The notes: generated from the letters alone by a model not told the origin. Counted from the first letter of the stretch, positions 21,703 through 34,810 are shown. The stretch: DNA of 64,000 nucleotides from Bathymodiolus brooksi (GCA_963680875.1 OY804590.1:23994640-24058639), one strand, 5' to 3'. Numbers and translations: made by a program.

Positions 21703-22563
21703 GCACAGAACACCCTAGCACATGCACACAAGGCATATCTAATCGACAGCGTATTTTGCATATTTGTACTTTATGATTGATTGGTGTTTAACGTCTTTAT
21801 GTACATGTATGTTAAATTAAAAGAATAAAAATAATAAATATACAAAAAAAAATCAGATGAAACTAATTTTTGATCGTTATCAATTTTTACGACGCTTCTG
21901 TAGCGTTATATATTCTTGTAAATAATGTGGGAGGTAATTGGAACAGTGCCCAAAAATAACCTCTGTCTAGGTACACTTAAATGCTTAAAATTACTGTAAA
22001 TACCCTGTTAAAATCAAAATAATTCTCGGGATGCCGGGCTCTTTGCTTATTTTAACATGGGAAACTCAAATTCTGTGCCAAATATTTTGGTTGTTTGTAA
22101 CAATTGGTGTGTGTTGATATTAAAGAAGCATTTTGATTTGTTAAATATATTGTACACGATATTTGACAAATGCAGGGAAATTTTCAGTCTATGATAATAT
22201 TAACAGAATACAAAAACAATGTTGACACCTGCTAATCCGTCCCTAATAATATGTCAAAAGATTAAATTGAATTGAAAAGATTGACCTTTTTTTTTAAATT
22301 AATTAAAAGAAAGATGCTAAAGATCTAAAGGAGACGTGTTAAAAAAAAGTATGAAAAAGTAAAAATAGTGACAACTGGCTTTTACTGCATGTATATACAG
22401 GTTAAAATTATATACACTATTCATTAATGGGGAAAATAAGGCTGCCCATTGTAGACAGTGATTTGTTATATAGAGGTGGCCTTTAAGGCAGCTTTTGAAA
22501 CATACACAATGTAGTTGCATCCCTGCATCATTGAGTTAAAATTATTCACAATGATTTTTTTTA
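21703..22563. other. Upstream of the G-beta ATG exon; one dispersed repeat (22125-22275)
   Basis: A SINE-like GGTGTTTAACG tail lies near 21783. The 22125-22275 stretch repeats 11440-11600 in opposite orientation. No promoter or untranslated exon could be recognised. Confidence 0.45.
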
Positions 22564-22573
22564 TCCATTTCAG

Positions 22574-22601
22574 AGTTTTTTTTTAAAATAAATAATTCAC
22601 C
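22574..22601 (+). other. GNB1: 5' untranslated part of the ATG exon, preceded by a splice acceptor
   Basis: The sequence CCATTTCAG ends at 22573 and looks like a good 3' splice site. It is followed by a short A/T-rich leader and ATG at 22602. This implies at least one untranslated first exon further upstream, as in vertebrate GNB1. I could not identify that exon or the promoter within 15995-22563. Confidence 0.7.
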
Positions 22602-22661
22602 ATGAGTAGTGAATTAGAACAGCTACGACAAGAAGCAGAACAGCTCAAGAATCAAATTCGA
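22602..22661 (+). CDS. GNB1: G-beta coding exon 1 (residues 1-20, N-terminal helix)
   Basis: Twenty codons begin with ATG and read MSSELEQLRQEAEQLKNQIR. This is the amphipathic N-terminal helix that forms a coiled coil with G-gamma. The start is fixed by homology: vertebrate GNB1 begins MSELDQLRQEAEQLKNQIR, so this protein has one extra Ser. The donor GTAAGT follows at 22662, phase 0. Confidence 0.97.
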
Positions 22662-23401
22662 GTAAGTACATAAACACTAGATAAGACTATCAAATTTAAA
22701 GAGGCTGCTTTAGATGTTGTAAATGGCTATTCTCGTACAAATGCAGTCTTCGCGCTAACCCACTTGCCCGAAGCTCGGTACAAGTAATCCTACATTCTGA
22801 CAAGTGAATATTATTAAAGAATTTGTTGGAATAAATAGAAAAAAATTCTAAATTTGGCTTTCGGGCATGTTGGTGAAACAAATTAAGGTAAATACTACAA
22901 ACGTCCGTTTTGTGGGGTGGGCAGTTGAAATTGACAAATGCTGACCCATTGATAATGTTAATCCATTGAATCTTCTAGTATTTGAATTGCCGCTAAAATG
23001 CCGAAATATGTAGCAAACTTGTCTTTGTTCTTGGTTGTTTTAATATTTTACATGTTGTATTTCCAGCAAGTCACTGCCATGCCCTTTGCTTGAAACCCCT
23101 TTCCTCTGCCAATTACATCTTCCAGTATTATACATGTATGTCATAATGCTTTTGTTTACTGTTTTAGCCCATTTGCCCAAATTGGGTTGCTGGCTTTGTA
23201 AGATTAGTTTCTCCTCATGTTTTTGAAAGATAATAAAATTTATTGGTTTCCGCCCAAGTCGGTAATATTGACCCTATATAGTATGGTAACCAGATATTGG
23301 GCCTTTACAATAATGTTTGCCAGCTTGTCTGGTACAAGCTCAAATATCAGTCAAAACAAGTAACTTCTGACGATCAATTGTTTTTCCAGTGGGGCCACCC
23401 T

Positions 23402-23710
23402 TAAAAATATGTTTGTTTCCCGCACCCGACCCTCCATTTCACCTATTGGTCGGTAGGTAGGGGGATTTTTTTTTTTTTTTTTTCAAAGTTCATTCACAAA
23501 TCTGGTTCCTTCAAAGTCGAGCAACGGATTTTGTTGATTTAAAAGTGTAAACCAGTTCCGAACGTAAATTCTGGAATAATATTGGAACTTCCGGTAACGA
23601 TTTCCTGTAACCAAAAAAAAAAGTCGTCGCAAATCACCCAAAAAATATTTCGAGTCGCAACGTTTTCTAACAGTCGGTCGGGTGCGGGAAACAAACCATT
23701 TTTTTAATTT
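23402..23710. mobile_element. Inverted-repeat element (GTTTGTTTCCCGCACCCGAC ends)
   Basis: The left copy at 23404-23431 and the right copy at 23673-23705 are reverse complements of GTTTGTTTCCCGCACCCGAC, with a TCGGTAGG/GTCGG core beside them. A poly-T run lies near 23467. Related in style to the element at 60767-61106. Confidence 0.65.
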
Positions 23711-23821
23711 TGACCTGGGATTTGATTTACGAATAGGAAAAAGAATTGTTGCTGGTAAATTACAAAATTTAGAGATTGGTGTTTCACTACTGTCAGAAAT
23801 TGTTTGTTTGTTTTGTTTTGT

Positions 23822-25372
23822 CAGGGGTGTGGAATTGCCATGTCCGACTCATACATAGAACCTGCCGGACAAGTAGATTTTCCTAGCTAGATTGTCCGAG
23901 GACAAGTAAAAATCAAAAAATATAAATAATTTCTGATTAAAGTACTCTGGAAAGACAATTCCTCAAATGATAGTATATCGTATAAATTGACGGTTATAGA
24001 GATAAATGTTTTGTGCGTTTTTTTATATTGGAAACGATCACGTGAGTGGTTTTCGAAAGCAGCTAAAAATAACCAGAATTGTACAAGTTTTAAGTTGAGT
24101 ATTACGACCCGATTGCAATGTTAATTGTACCGTATTTTCTTAACGATAACCGGGGCCGTGTAACAGGTTTTTATTGATGTTCCGAATGTGACGTTTCCTT
24201 GTTTGTCCACGGCTTTTCGTAAAGAAATAGGACTAACATTCGTGAACATATAATGCAAATCGGGTTGCAGTCGTTACAATGGACAAATATTTAATGATAA
24301 TAAAAAACTGAAAGATTCTGACCACAATGAACATCACGAGAAAGTTAACAAATGCAAAACTCTAGTGGAAAAGGACACATAATTTGAGGAAAAACACCCA
24401 ACGCCAACAGACTGTTCAGTCCAAGTGGCTATCCGATTTCTCATTGTTACTGCTGGATTCTGATAGGCCTACAGACTATTTGAATTTTTGTTTCAATATA
24501 TGTCCTGCACCCAATAATTTTCTGCAGGACCGGAATTTACAAAATTCTAAAATTTAAACGGAATCGGTGATGGGAACAATAAAAACCAGACCTGCCATGT
24601 TTTCAAATATAAACAAACGAAATGGTCGCGTTGATGCATCACAGCCAGTTTAAGCTATAAAAATACAATGGTTAATAGAATTACCATGGAAACAGTTGCA
24701 TGTTTAAGAAGTAAATGTCATTTGAAGAAGAATCTTATTCCGAGTTGACCGTGATCGTTCCGGCATACTAGTTGCATTTCCGATTTCCGGTGCAATACAA
24801 AATACACAAACATATAATTTTGTCGGACACCCGGACGGGCATTCTTGGCAGTATTACCGGTCCTTGTGATTTTCTGCCCGCTCTGTCTGACGGTCCGACG
24901 AATTTCAAAAAGTCTGTGCCTAGCGTCTCATATTGCAATATCTGCAGAAAATATTCAGATTTTACTGACCAGAAATCATTAATGTTTATTGGCAAAATCG
25001 TTCACAGAATGGATACTTAACTTCCCACCAGTCATCTGCAAAGTATGAAGACGCCACTAAAACTTAATACATGTACATGACTGGTTTGATGGATAAAGCC
25101 ATTGCCATAGTTAATCAAAATGAACTTGATTGATATGAGATTTTTTTCAACACAGCTTATTCTGTATCTAAAAACAACCGGCTATTCTCTGACTGCACAT
25201 TTCAAATTTTACGCATTGATGTAATAGACAATATAAACAAGTTCAATTTAGCAACTGTTTTTGCAAGTATCAAATGTTTATTTAAAAAAACCCAGGACAA
25301 GTAGGATTTTGTCCGGACAAGTAACTTTTTTCAGATAACTTGCCTGAGGACAAGTAGAACATTTCAGTATTT
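23822..25372. mobile_element. Possible hAT-like element with repeated GGACAAGTA words
   Basis: It starts CAGGGGTGTGGAATTG and carries GGACAAGTA at about 23867, 23900, 25294, 25313 and 25349. CCCCCTG right after the SINE at 25373-25596 could be its displaced right end. TIRs are weak and no TSD is certain. ORFs at 24768-25020 are mirrored on both strands and not recognised. Confidence 0.35.
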
Positions 25373-25596
25373 TATGGTGTTTAACGCCACTTTCAACAAT
25401 ATTTCAGTTTTATTGGTGGAGGAAACCAGGAGTACCCAGAGAAAACCACTGACCTGTCCCAAGTCACTGACAAACTATCACATAATGTTGTACACCTCGT
25501 CCTGATCCAGATTCGAACTCACAACATTAGTGGTGATAGGCATTGATTGCATAGGTTGTTGTAAATCCAACTACCATGCGATCACAGCCACGACTA
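25373..25596 (-). repeat. SINE family B copy
   Basis: Minus-strand copy with the complete head (GATCGCATGGTAGTTGG), B box GAGTTCGAATCTGG, core GTTTTCTCTGGGTACTCCTG and 3' block AAAGTGGCGTTAAACACC. Confidence 0.85.
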
Positions 25597-25599
25597 CCC

Positions 25600-26480
25600 C
25601 CTGTCAGAAATGCCAGGATTTGTAAAAATATTTCGTATCCTGGTAGCATAATTTGTAGCCATGTGTAAAAAATAATATTTCATAGTGGACATTTAATTTT
25701 TATTACACAGGTTCCGTACAAGTACCCAAAAACAGACAAATTTAATATTCCAGATGCGTCTTGTATGCAGATCTAATTGAAACAAATTTAGAAATCTTGT
25801 TTCGTTCCTATGTTTGACAAAGAGTTTGTTTTATGCGCTATGAATAGTAACCATTTTGAAAACGTTATTGTGATCACACTGATGACTGAAGCCTGTAAAA
25901 GCGATTGAAAAACCTATCGAAATAATAATCGTTTGACAGTATAAATGGTGGAGCAAAATTTATTGAGCTATAGGATAGTCAAAATATAAGGTTTTGAATT
26001 CACTTAAATTCAAAGTTTTGCATTTAATACATTCTTTATTTTAAATACAGTGCAAAAAAAGGTTTTTAAAAGACCCACACTAGTCACTAGTGACAAAATA
26101 TTTGTTACAGAAACAAAATAACTGATTAACATTACCAAATATATCCTGTCTTTTTCCACTTCTGAGATAAGTTTGGATGTTTTGTTATTTTTCATCCAAC
26201 TTGAATGCAGTGTTTCAAAATCATAAATGTTCATCTTGGGAATCATTTATGAGTGAAAAAGAAAATTACCTATTTATTATTTTAGAAAAGGGACTCAAAT
26301 TCTGAAATTACATTCCTGCCATCAAAGTAAAGTTTCAATCACCATGTCAGTCTTTGGAAGTCTTCAGTATTTTCGTTTTTAGTTCGCATGGCCAAATGCC
26401 ACAGGAACTTTTGCCATCACTTGGCATCAGTCCTCTGACATTGTATGTCATAAACTTCCACATTTAAATCTTCTCCTCTG
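25600..26480. other. Intron 1, no element recognised
   Basis: A/T-rich intron sequence. A minus-strand ORF of 78 residues (26010-26246) has no recognisable motif. Confidence 0.5.
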
Positions 26481-26940
26481 AATCTTCTGAAATAAATTAA
26501 ACTAAACCTGTCAGGGATGGTCCTTGGATGGGTCCCTTTCAAAATGGTGTATGACAGCCCCACCCTCCATTCAAGATGGCTGCTGTTTTTATAATAAGAA
26601 ATTTATTCAGTTGTCCATTGCTGCTTTATTATATTCAGTTATATCATGGTGGTCAGTTTATTTTGGTGGAGAAAACGGAGAAAACCACTAAACTGTCGCA
26701 AGTCGCTGACAAACTTTATCGCATATTGTTGTATCGCGGACACGCACCTCGCAGGAGTGGGGTTTGAACTAATTTATACCAATTATGCAAATCATGAATA
26801 ATCTTAATAAAAGAACACACACCACATTTTAATCTTCTCCTCTGAAACTGTTAAACCAAATTTGGCTGGGATTGTCTTCATGTGGCCTCCTTTTAAGATT
26901 GTGTCCAACAGCCAAGATGGTTGCTGACTGCTGTTATTTC
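26440..26940. repeat. Fragments of the CTTCTCCTCTGAA repeat family with a SINE B piece inside (26631-26770, minus)
   Basis: ATCTTCTCCTCTGAA occurs at about 26467 and 26823, with GATGGTCCTTGGATG and TTCAAGATGGCTGCTG, as in the arrays at 31155 and 48671. The SINE piece has the CTGACCACCATGATATAACT and GTTTTCTCCGTTTTCTCC words on the minus strand. Confidence 0.65.
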
Positions 26941-27045
26941 AGGCCTCGATATTAACGTTTGTCCGATTGTCCGGTACCAGTGAAAACTGACGTCGGACAA
27001 GTAAATCTTGTATCACGGTTGTCCGACCGGACAAGAGAAAAAAAT
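26941..27045. repeat. Motif cluster with TGTCCGA / CGGACAAG words
   Basis: GTTTGTCCGATTGTCCGG, GTCGGACAAGTAAATC and TTGTCCGACCGGACAAG lie together and resemble the words at 23867-23908, 25294-25356 and 30870-30905. Probably ends of one transposon family. Confidence 0.45.
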
Positions 27046-27479
27046 GACTGTCCTACCTTTTGAAGGTTATTTTTAATGATAGAAATGTGTTGCTTTGTCA
27101 TTTTTAGACTTAACCTTTGTAAATAATTATTTTAATGTGTTTAAGAATATCTGTTTCCATTGAAGTACACTCGCTAATTACAAGGATGAACCAAGAGATT
27201 TTATTCTCTTGTATATTCATATTTCTATGTAAGCCCAGTTTTCAACTTCATGCATGTCATGCTGTCGTTGCTCCCATCGTAATCCAGCCATTCGTGATTG
27301 GTCAACCACTTCACGTTAAATTTACGTGCCATTCTTAATAGAGATGCCAGTCAAAAATCAATTACAGGGGATGCTTACTGTTTTTTAACCATTAGATAGA
27401 GCTCAATCTAAGAAGACTTTTGAGCCTTCATTTGTAAAAATCGGATGAAGGGTTCAAAAGTTATGAGCATTTGAAATTG

Positions 27480-28290
27480 CCTATTTTTGGTCAATAATTT
27501 TCCCAAGATGGCCGCCATCAATAATGGTTTTAATGACTGTTTTAGAGTTCTGATTTTTTGTGCAAACAGCAGATAATGTCTCTACTTTTGTTTTTTTCCA
27601 TAGATTATAAGTTGTTCTGTCAGAAAAATGAAACTGAACATGTTTCAAGTAATATTCGCCATTTGTTTTACTGTCCAAAATGTGTCGGAGCCACTTTTGA
27701 TCTTGACCGAAAGGTCCATTATGGCTCACATTGCCATAATTTTGTCAGAAAATAACTTATCTGACATCATAATAGAAGAAATTGTGTGTAGAAATACTTG
27801 TGTTGAGTGCAATTATAACATATGAATCACCTTTTACATCTTTTTGTGGAATTATGAATCCATAAAGGTGGGTGTGCAATTAGTGTTCAACATTATTTGA
27901 GAATGGCACCGTTTCACAGCAGTTGTATGGAAAAATGACACAAAAAGCTTCATATTTCCTAAACTAAAAATGATATCCGTACAAAATTTTGAAGACAATA
28001 CCACAGTGTTGTGCACATTCTGTTGGACGTGATGTTTTTTTGTCGACACAAGAAATGGCGGCCATTTTGTTCAAAATGGCTGCCATTTTTTCATAAAATT
28101 CCTCAGACGGAACCTGTTCCAAGATAATTTGATCAATTTTTTTATCAATATAATTAATATCACTGAAAAAAAATGGATATGTAGGTTTGTACCAATGACC
28201 TCTTATTTGCTTTAGCATTTTATTACGGAATAATTGTCATAATGGTGGCCATTTTGAAAACAAAATGGCTGCCATTGCTTTAAAATTTGT
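27480..28290. repeat. Region rich in ATGGCNGCCATTTTG palindromes
   Basis: AAGATGGCCGCCATC (27505), AAATGGCGGCCATTTTGTTC and AAAATGGCTGCCATTTTT (28053-28092), ATGGTGGCCATTTTG and AAAATGGCTGCCATTG (28241-28277). Part of the repeat family seen at 48340 and 49770. Short ORFs here are repeat-derived. Confidence 0.6.
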
Positions 28291-28810
28291 TGTGTAAATT
28301 TACGTTTTTTAAGATTACTCCATCGTTTCTAGTCAGAATTTGATCATCAAGGTACCAAATTAAAGATATTTTAAAAATATATAACCTCAAGTAACTAATA
28401 ACTTAAACTAAATACTTTTCATTTCATATATACCACCAATATGTAATCCCCCCAAGGGGTGAAGATTCCAGACACCTACCCCTTGCCGAAAATTTAACTG
28501 GTGGGTTTGATATACATGTAGGTGTTTTTGTTTTCCTACCTCAATGTCTTGCAATCATAATGTAGCTGTACAATTGCTGAAAGTGATGCTATATGCATCA
28601 ACCACCCAACAAGCATGATAGTGAAACACCTCTAAACTGAACTTCCTTAAGATCAGCTTGTGTTTAAAATAGATGGATATTATTTGCACGGTTTACACAT
28701 TTCCTATAAAAGGCTACATCTGGAATAAAATAAAGTTATGTTGTTTATATTCAGGTTTCCCTTTATTACAATTTGAGCAAGTAAATTTGTTTCAATCTTA
28801 CTCTCCATGT

Positions 28811-28986
28811 CGTTCGAATCCCGCTCATGGTAACTTAAGGTGTACTTGATAACACATTATTGTGTGATAAAATTCGTCAGTGACTTGCAACAGATCAGTG
28901 GTTTTCTCCAGTTTACTCCACCAATAAAACTGACCATCACGATATAACTGAAATATTGTTGAAAGTGGCATTAAACACCATAACCC
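28811..28986 (+). repeat. SINE family B, 5'-truncated copy
   Basis: It begins inside the B box (GTTCGAATCCCGCTCATGG) and continues through CAGTGACTTGCAACAGATCA and CCACCAATAAAACTGACCAT to AAAGTGGCATTAAACACCAT. Confidence 0.82.
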
Positions 28987-28989
28987 ACC

Positions 28990-30385
28990 CCCTAACCCTA
29001 CTCCCCGTGTCAAAGTTTCAGTCTTGCCCATTACTATTCTAATTTGCTTCTTAAAACATGTTCAATGAAAACAACCAAAATATTAAGTTCATTCATTTAT
29101 TATTCAGGAAATATCTGGTGCATTTTTGAAATACATCATCTATTGTCACATGTATTGTGGTCTGAATAAATCCAGCTACATGTAAAACTAAATATTTCAT
29201 TATGATATAAATTATGAACTCATGATCAGCTGTATATTATCCTGCAGTCCTAAGTTCAGGTAATATCCCAAGGCCAGCTTGGATCACACACATGTCTTTG
29301 ACCAGCAAAGCATAATGTCAGGTAAACTGGAAAAAAACAACAGAAGCTGGAAGGGACCACAAAGAAACAGTTCTAACTAGTCTACATTGTACTTATTATC
29401 CTTTCATAACTACTATTATAATAAATATAAATTCACAATGTATTTAGACAAAACAAATTACCAGAGTTTCAAATTTTTGGTATTGACCCCAAAGTTTTTA
29501 TTGACATTTTTGGACAAAGTTAAAGTCAGATCCTTGTTCTGTATAACCTAGGTAAAAATATATGTTTTGTCTACTTATACTACCTTCCCCTTTTCGAGAA
29601 TATTAGCAGAAACACTGGTATTTTTTTTTCATTGGTCTATAAATACATATGTATGCAATTTACAGTTATAACATTTTGTTTACTTTTATTTGAATTTAGT
29701 ATGTAAATATTCAATCATGGTCGAGTATCCATGGAAGCTGGCAAATACAAATAAAAATGTAGCACCATGACAAAAATAAGAATAGAATTAACTTTCTGAA
29801 GAGTGAAGACTATAGTCTAGTATAAAAAAAACCCAAATATTTTGTACACAGACTATAGTATAGAAGAAAGTGATTGACTGATGAAAAAAGAGGAAACTCC
29901 TATTCTAGAGCCCATACCCTCGTTTTCTAGTTATTTGGACCAAGCTAGAAACATTTTATTTCCAAATATTTTCCTTAAAAAAAAGAGGAAATCAGCGGAT
30001 TAGAGGAAAACTTTCATCTCTGTTTACCACCCCCACCCCCCCCCTTTTCGGTTTGTTTACTTTTGTTTTGAACGCAAGTTGGAAGTATTATAAATTGACA
30101 AGAAGTTTTTCATAAACTACTTTAATTGGATAATAATTATAGAACTATATAACGTCAGGAACATGCCGGGCAAGGCATTGAAATGGGGGACCCTGTTGAA
30201 AAAACTGTGCTGCGAATGGTAAAATTCCGAAAACAGCGATTTCGATTCGAACACGTTATATTTAAACGATTCCATATTAAAAGAAACAAAATTTTTAAAG
30301 ATTTCAAACAATGTTTAGATAATTAATTAATGTAAAAAAATTATATCTTTATATAGTATTATCTGTGAAAATCTGACATCAAAAA
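28990..30385. other. Intron 1, no element recognised
   Basis: A/T-rich sequence with short homopolymers, including a C run near 30036. No gene, RNA or repeat supported. Confidence 0.5.
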
Positions 30386-30395
30386 TTGCATTTTC

Positions 30396-30599
30396 ATGTA
30401 TCAGCAGCTACCGGAAAACAAAATGGCGGCCGAAATAACGATAAGTCAGCATCTCTACTTTCTATTTTCCTCATACTTCTTCGTTTTCTCCTGCTTGTCG
30501 TCACTTTCCGTGGTTTTCCTTTTCAGACTCTTTCCAGGAATAGCCCCGGCTACATATCGGAGCCCCAACATTTTGATTTCAACAAAAGATCGGTGACAA
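30396..30599 (+). other. Small ORF behind an ETS- and YY1-like motif; unproven
   Basis: GCTACCGGAAAACAAAATGGCGGCC combines an ETS-like core with the AAAATGGCGGC word often found at start codons of CpG promoters. The ATG within opens a frame MAAEITISQHLYFLFSSYFF followed by a hydrophobic stretch and SIPS-free tail, 57 residues to a stop at about 30596. The central 25 residues could span a membrane. No homolog is recognised. It may be chance or an alternative first exon. Confidence 0.2.
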
Positions 30600-31154
30600 A
30601 TTATTGCTTGAAATTTAGCCATGCACGATTCGTTATTTAAAGCGTAGTAAAGATTAGGATTTAAAATGCCTTTTCAACAATTACTGAAGTCCCCATATCA
30701 ATATTTTAAAAATAGAAATGGGATTTTCCGTGAAATCAAGCTGAACTTACGATGAGAGCAATGATCAAATATTTTGATTTGAAAACTTGCCAAAAATAAA
30801 ATACTTCCTGGTATATGTTAACCGGTTAATTGGTCCAACGATTAAGATTAATATATCGGTCCAAGAACATTTTTGTCGGACTTTTGCCACTGTCCGACGA
30901 ACCTTCGGAATGACTGTGATTACCACTTATATGGGCCTGCTATTCGAGAACCAAACATAGAAATTGATGATTAGACACTCGTAACATTGTTTGATACCAA
31001 TGACTTTATGTCTAAGTGTAGGTCAATTTGTCGATTAAAGATGTCATAATCATAATGTTTGTTAGTATTAATAATGACAGGACGAGATAATGTTTGAGAC
31101 AATAACCCAAAAATTTTACACAAATTGCTGATAATTTAATTATTTTCTGGTTTT

Positions 31155-32748
31155 TAGTTCACCTTGCCAAAGGCAATGTGAGCTTTTGCCATCACTTGTC
31201 GTCTGTTAACTTTTCACATTTTAATCTTCTCCCCTGAAACCCCTCAGCCAAAAGTAGTGAAACTTGGTAGGAAGCATCTATGGAAGGTCCTCTCTAAAGA
31301 TTGCTCATTTTGTCCCAATCCATCAACAAACATAGCCACCACAGGCGATTCTTGTTTCTGATTGGCTGATTTTTAAAATTATTCTCCTCTGAAACCATTT
31401 GGCCAAATGATTCGAAACTTGGTAGGACACATCTATGGGCGGTCCTCTATAAAGAGTACTCATATCGTTCCAATTCCATTAACAAACATGGCCGCCACAG
31501 GCAATTCTTGTTTCTGATTGGTCCATTTCTAAAAAATCTGCTCTGAAACCGCATGGCCAAATGATCCGAAACTTGGTAGGAAGCATCTATGGAAAGTCCT
31601 CTTATACAGATTGCTCATTTTGTCCCAATCTGTTAAACATGGCCACCACAGACAATTCTTTTTTCTGATTGGTCAATTTCTAAAAAATCTTCTACTCTGA
31701 CACGGCTTGCCCAAATAGACAGAAACTTGGTAGGAAGCATCTATGGAAGGTCCTCTATGGGAATTGCTCATTCCGTTTTGATCTGTTAACAAACATGGCC
31801 GTCGTAGGCAATTCTTGTTTCTTATTGTTCGATTTCTGAAACAGCTTTTTCTCTGAAACCTCTTGGCCAAATGATATGAAACTTGGTAAGAACTACTAAA
31901 GAAGCATCTATGAAAGGTCCTCTATAGAGATTGCTCATTTCGTTTTGATCCATTAACAAACAGGCAATTCTTGTTTTAGATTGGTTGCTTTCTAAAAATA
32001 TTCTTCTCTGAAACTGCTTTGCCAAAACGAACCTAAATTTGGTGGGAGCACCTATAGGCTATGGAAGATTCTGTATTAAGTTTCCTCAGAGCAGAATGAA
32101 AGGTGAGCGACACAGGCTCAGCTCAGTGCTGAGCCTCTAGTTTAAATCTTCTTCTCTGTAACTGCTTAGCCAAATGAACCAAAACTTGGTGGGAAACATC
32201 TATGGCTGGTCCTCTATGAAGATTGCTCATTTTGTCCCGATCCGTTAACAAACGTGGCCACCACAGGCAATTCTTGTTTCTGATTGGTTGATTTCTAAAG
32301 AATCTTCTCCTCTGTAACCGCTTGGCAAAATGAATCGAAATTTAGTAGGAAGTGTCCTTGGAAGGTCCTCTATAAAGACTGCTCATTTATTTCCGATCCG
32401 TTAGCAAACATGGCCGCCACATGCAATTCTTGTTTCTGATTGGTTGATTTCTAAAAAAATCGTCTCGTCTGAAACTGCTTGGTCAAATGAATTGAAACTT
32501 GGTAGGAAGCATCATTGGAAGGTCATCTGTAAATATTGTGCATTTAGTTCCTATCCGTTAATAAACATGGCCACCACAGGCCATTCTTGTTTCTGATTGG
32601 TTGATTTCTAAAAATCTTCTTCTTAGTAACTGCTTAGCCAAATGAACCGAAACTTGGTGGGAAGCACCTATGGAAGGTTCTGTATTAAGTTTCCTCAAAT
32701 CAGAATGAAAGGTGAGCGACACAGGCTCAGCCCACTGAGCCTCTAGTT
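31155..32748 (+). repeat. Tandem ~155-bp repeat array in two blocks
   Basis: AACTTGGTAGGAAGCATCTA recurs at about 31261, 31416, 31570, 31724, 31880, 32183, 32339, 32496 and 32651, a period of about 155. Units also share TTCTTGTTTCTGATTGG and ACAAACATGGCCGCCACAGG. The array opens with TTCACCTTGCCAAAGGCAAT. Two blocks each end GGTGAGCGACACAGGCTCAG ... GAGCCTCTAGTTT (32102-32141 and 32709-32748). The same family recurs at 62915-64000. Non-coding. Confidence 0.85.
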
Positions 32749-34800
32749 TTAGTTGTTCGGAGGGACAAGTTAAAAAAAAAATTTATGTAGAGACCTGTAC
32801 TTAGAGTAGAAATATCTTCAGTTGTTCATTGCTGCTTTATTATAAATCAAATAACTGCAGTTGCATGGCAATGAGTAGTTTAACATATATTTGGGTTTTG
32901 CTGTGAGCTTTTTCTTTCAGCCGTTTATGCAAATTGGGCATATTTTGATAAAAGATCACATTTAAATTGTTTCCTCTGAAACCACAGAACCTAAAGTAAA
33001 AAAAATTTGGCTGGGGTGGTCCCCTTTAAAAATAGTGTCCGAGTCTGACAATCCCACCCTCCATTCAAGATAGCAGCCATTACTAAGAATAGAAATTTCT
33101 TTAATTGTCTTGCTGCTCTATTATAACTCGAAATGAAATCAAGTTTAACAGCATCTACATGACATTGAGTAGTTCAACATACCTTCTGTTTTTTTCTAGT
33201 AAATTTATACCAATTAGGCATATTGTGAGAAAAAAATTTAAAGATTTCTTTTCGTACATGTAGGTATTATGGCTATCAAGGAGAATAAACCTGGTTTTCT
33301 GTCCACGGACAGTCTTATTCACTTATCATTTTTTCTTTTTGATTGTCAATATGACTTCTTCAAGTATTTTCTCTGCAGATTTCTTCCATCAATTATGGTT
33401 TTTGAGATAAACTTGATTGCAGTAAATCTGGGGCTAGAGTAAACCCTTGTTGACTTGAAATGTTACAATCTATTATGCTGAGACCGACATAGCTGAAATA
33501 TTTTTGAAAGTGGCATTAAACACCATAACCCCCCTCCATAGCTCCTTATTTTTTTTAACTAATCTGAATCAAGTTTGGCAGTACACTTTGCAATAATTTC
33601 TATCCAGATTTGGCTAGACTTGATGGGAAGATGTATTCATGATACAGTGATGAGTAATACACTGTAACTGATGTTTTTAGTTAATAGTTAAGTGTGGTAT
33701 AAATAGATTGCCATCAGTTATATATAGTAACAACTTAATCTATCTAGCAGGTAGGTATACACACTGTCTGATGTGTTTGAAGCTAACATATTTATTCAAT
33801 ATTTAAATCTGGCATTTTTATTAAATTCACATCGGCTTTTTTTAATATTTTTTTAAAGATTTCTCTTTTTCATAGTTGTTGGATAATCAATAATTAATTA
33901 TAATTTTTTTTGATGCTCGGAAATGATAAGTGTTTCTTTTGGATAATAAATAATAAATATTTGAAAGAAAAGGTGATGACCATTCAAACTTGTATACATA
34001 TTTTGGAAGGACATGCATGATAAGAGACAACATTGTGCTTTATAGGCAGGTGCCATTTATAAAGAGGTCGGAGTGAATGAATATTTGTTAAAGTTATGGT
34101 ATGGCCTTAAAATCTACTTGTAGATTTGCTCACCAGGTGGAAGTGAGCTTTGCTATTGGGTTGCGTCCATGGTCAATCATCTGGCTTTCACTTTTCACAT
34201 TTTAATCTTTGTCACTGAAACCACTACCCAAATTAAATAAAACTTGGCAAAGATGGTCCTTACTGGAATAGTTTGAAATTTAAAATTATAGGTACTTAAA
34301 TGAGTTGTTTAACATTCGTTCCAGATTTCAGATAAAAGTATTTTATTTTTCCAATTTTTTATAGCATACATTTTATAGTTCAAGTCTCTTACACATTTCC
34401 CTAGAAGACTTGAGCCTTGTTTTATATTTGTGTGGCTTATATAATAGGTATGGATCTGTTTGACATTGGTTATCCACTTCTGTTCTCAGCATTTTTATGA
34501 AATGCTAGTTAGCCAACACCACAAGACATTGTTTAGCTATGAGTATGTATGAATAAAAAGCAAAAAGTACAAATTTGCATTAACCTAAGCCGTGAATGAA
34601 TAACCAAGTGAGAGATGCACAGTCTGCATCAAAAACCACTAGCCCTAAGCCCCAGTCTAGTAAAAATTGATTCGAGCTACTGAAAAATTGCAAAAAATTG
34701 CTTCATAAAATAGAAAAATTATCTTGAAATGTCTTTCAGGCTAGTTTATCAAAAGGTTTTTGGCACAGACTTGATGCATGTTCATATATGAGATTGTTAT
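32749..34800. other. Intron 1 with repeat fragments only
   Basis: Fragments of the CTCTGAAACCAC family are at 32965-33080 and 34120-34270, and a SINE tail is at 33486-33530 (CATAGCTGAAATATTTTTGA). Nothing coding is seen. Confidence 0.55.
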
Positions 34801-34810
34801 ATTAACAAAA

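Noticed and set aside
24768..25020. ORFs of 75 and 82 residues on opposite strands
   Set aside because: They overlap each other almost completely, lack motifs and lie in a probable transposon interior.
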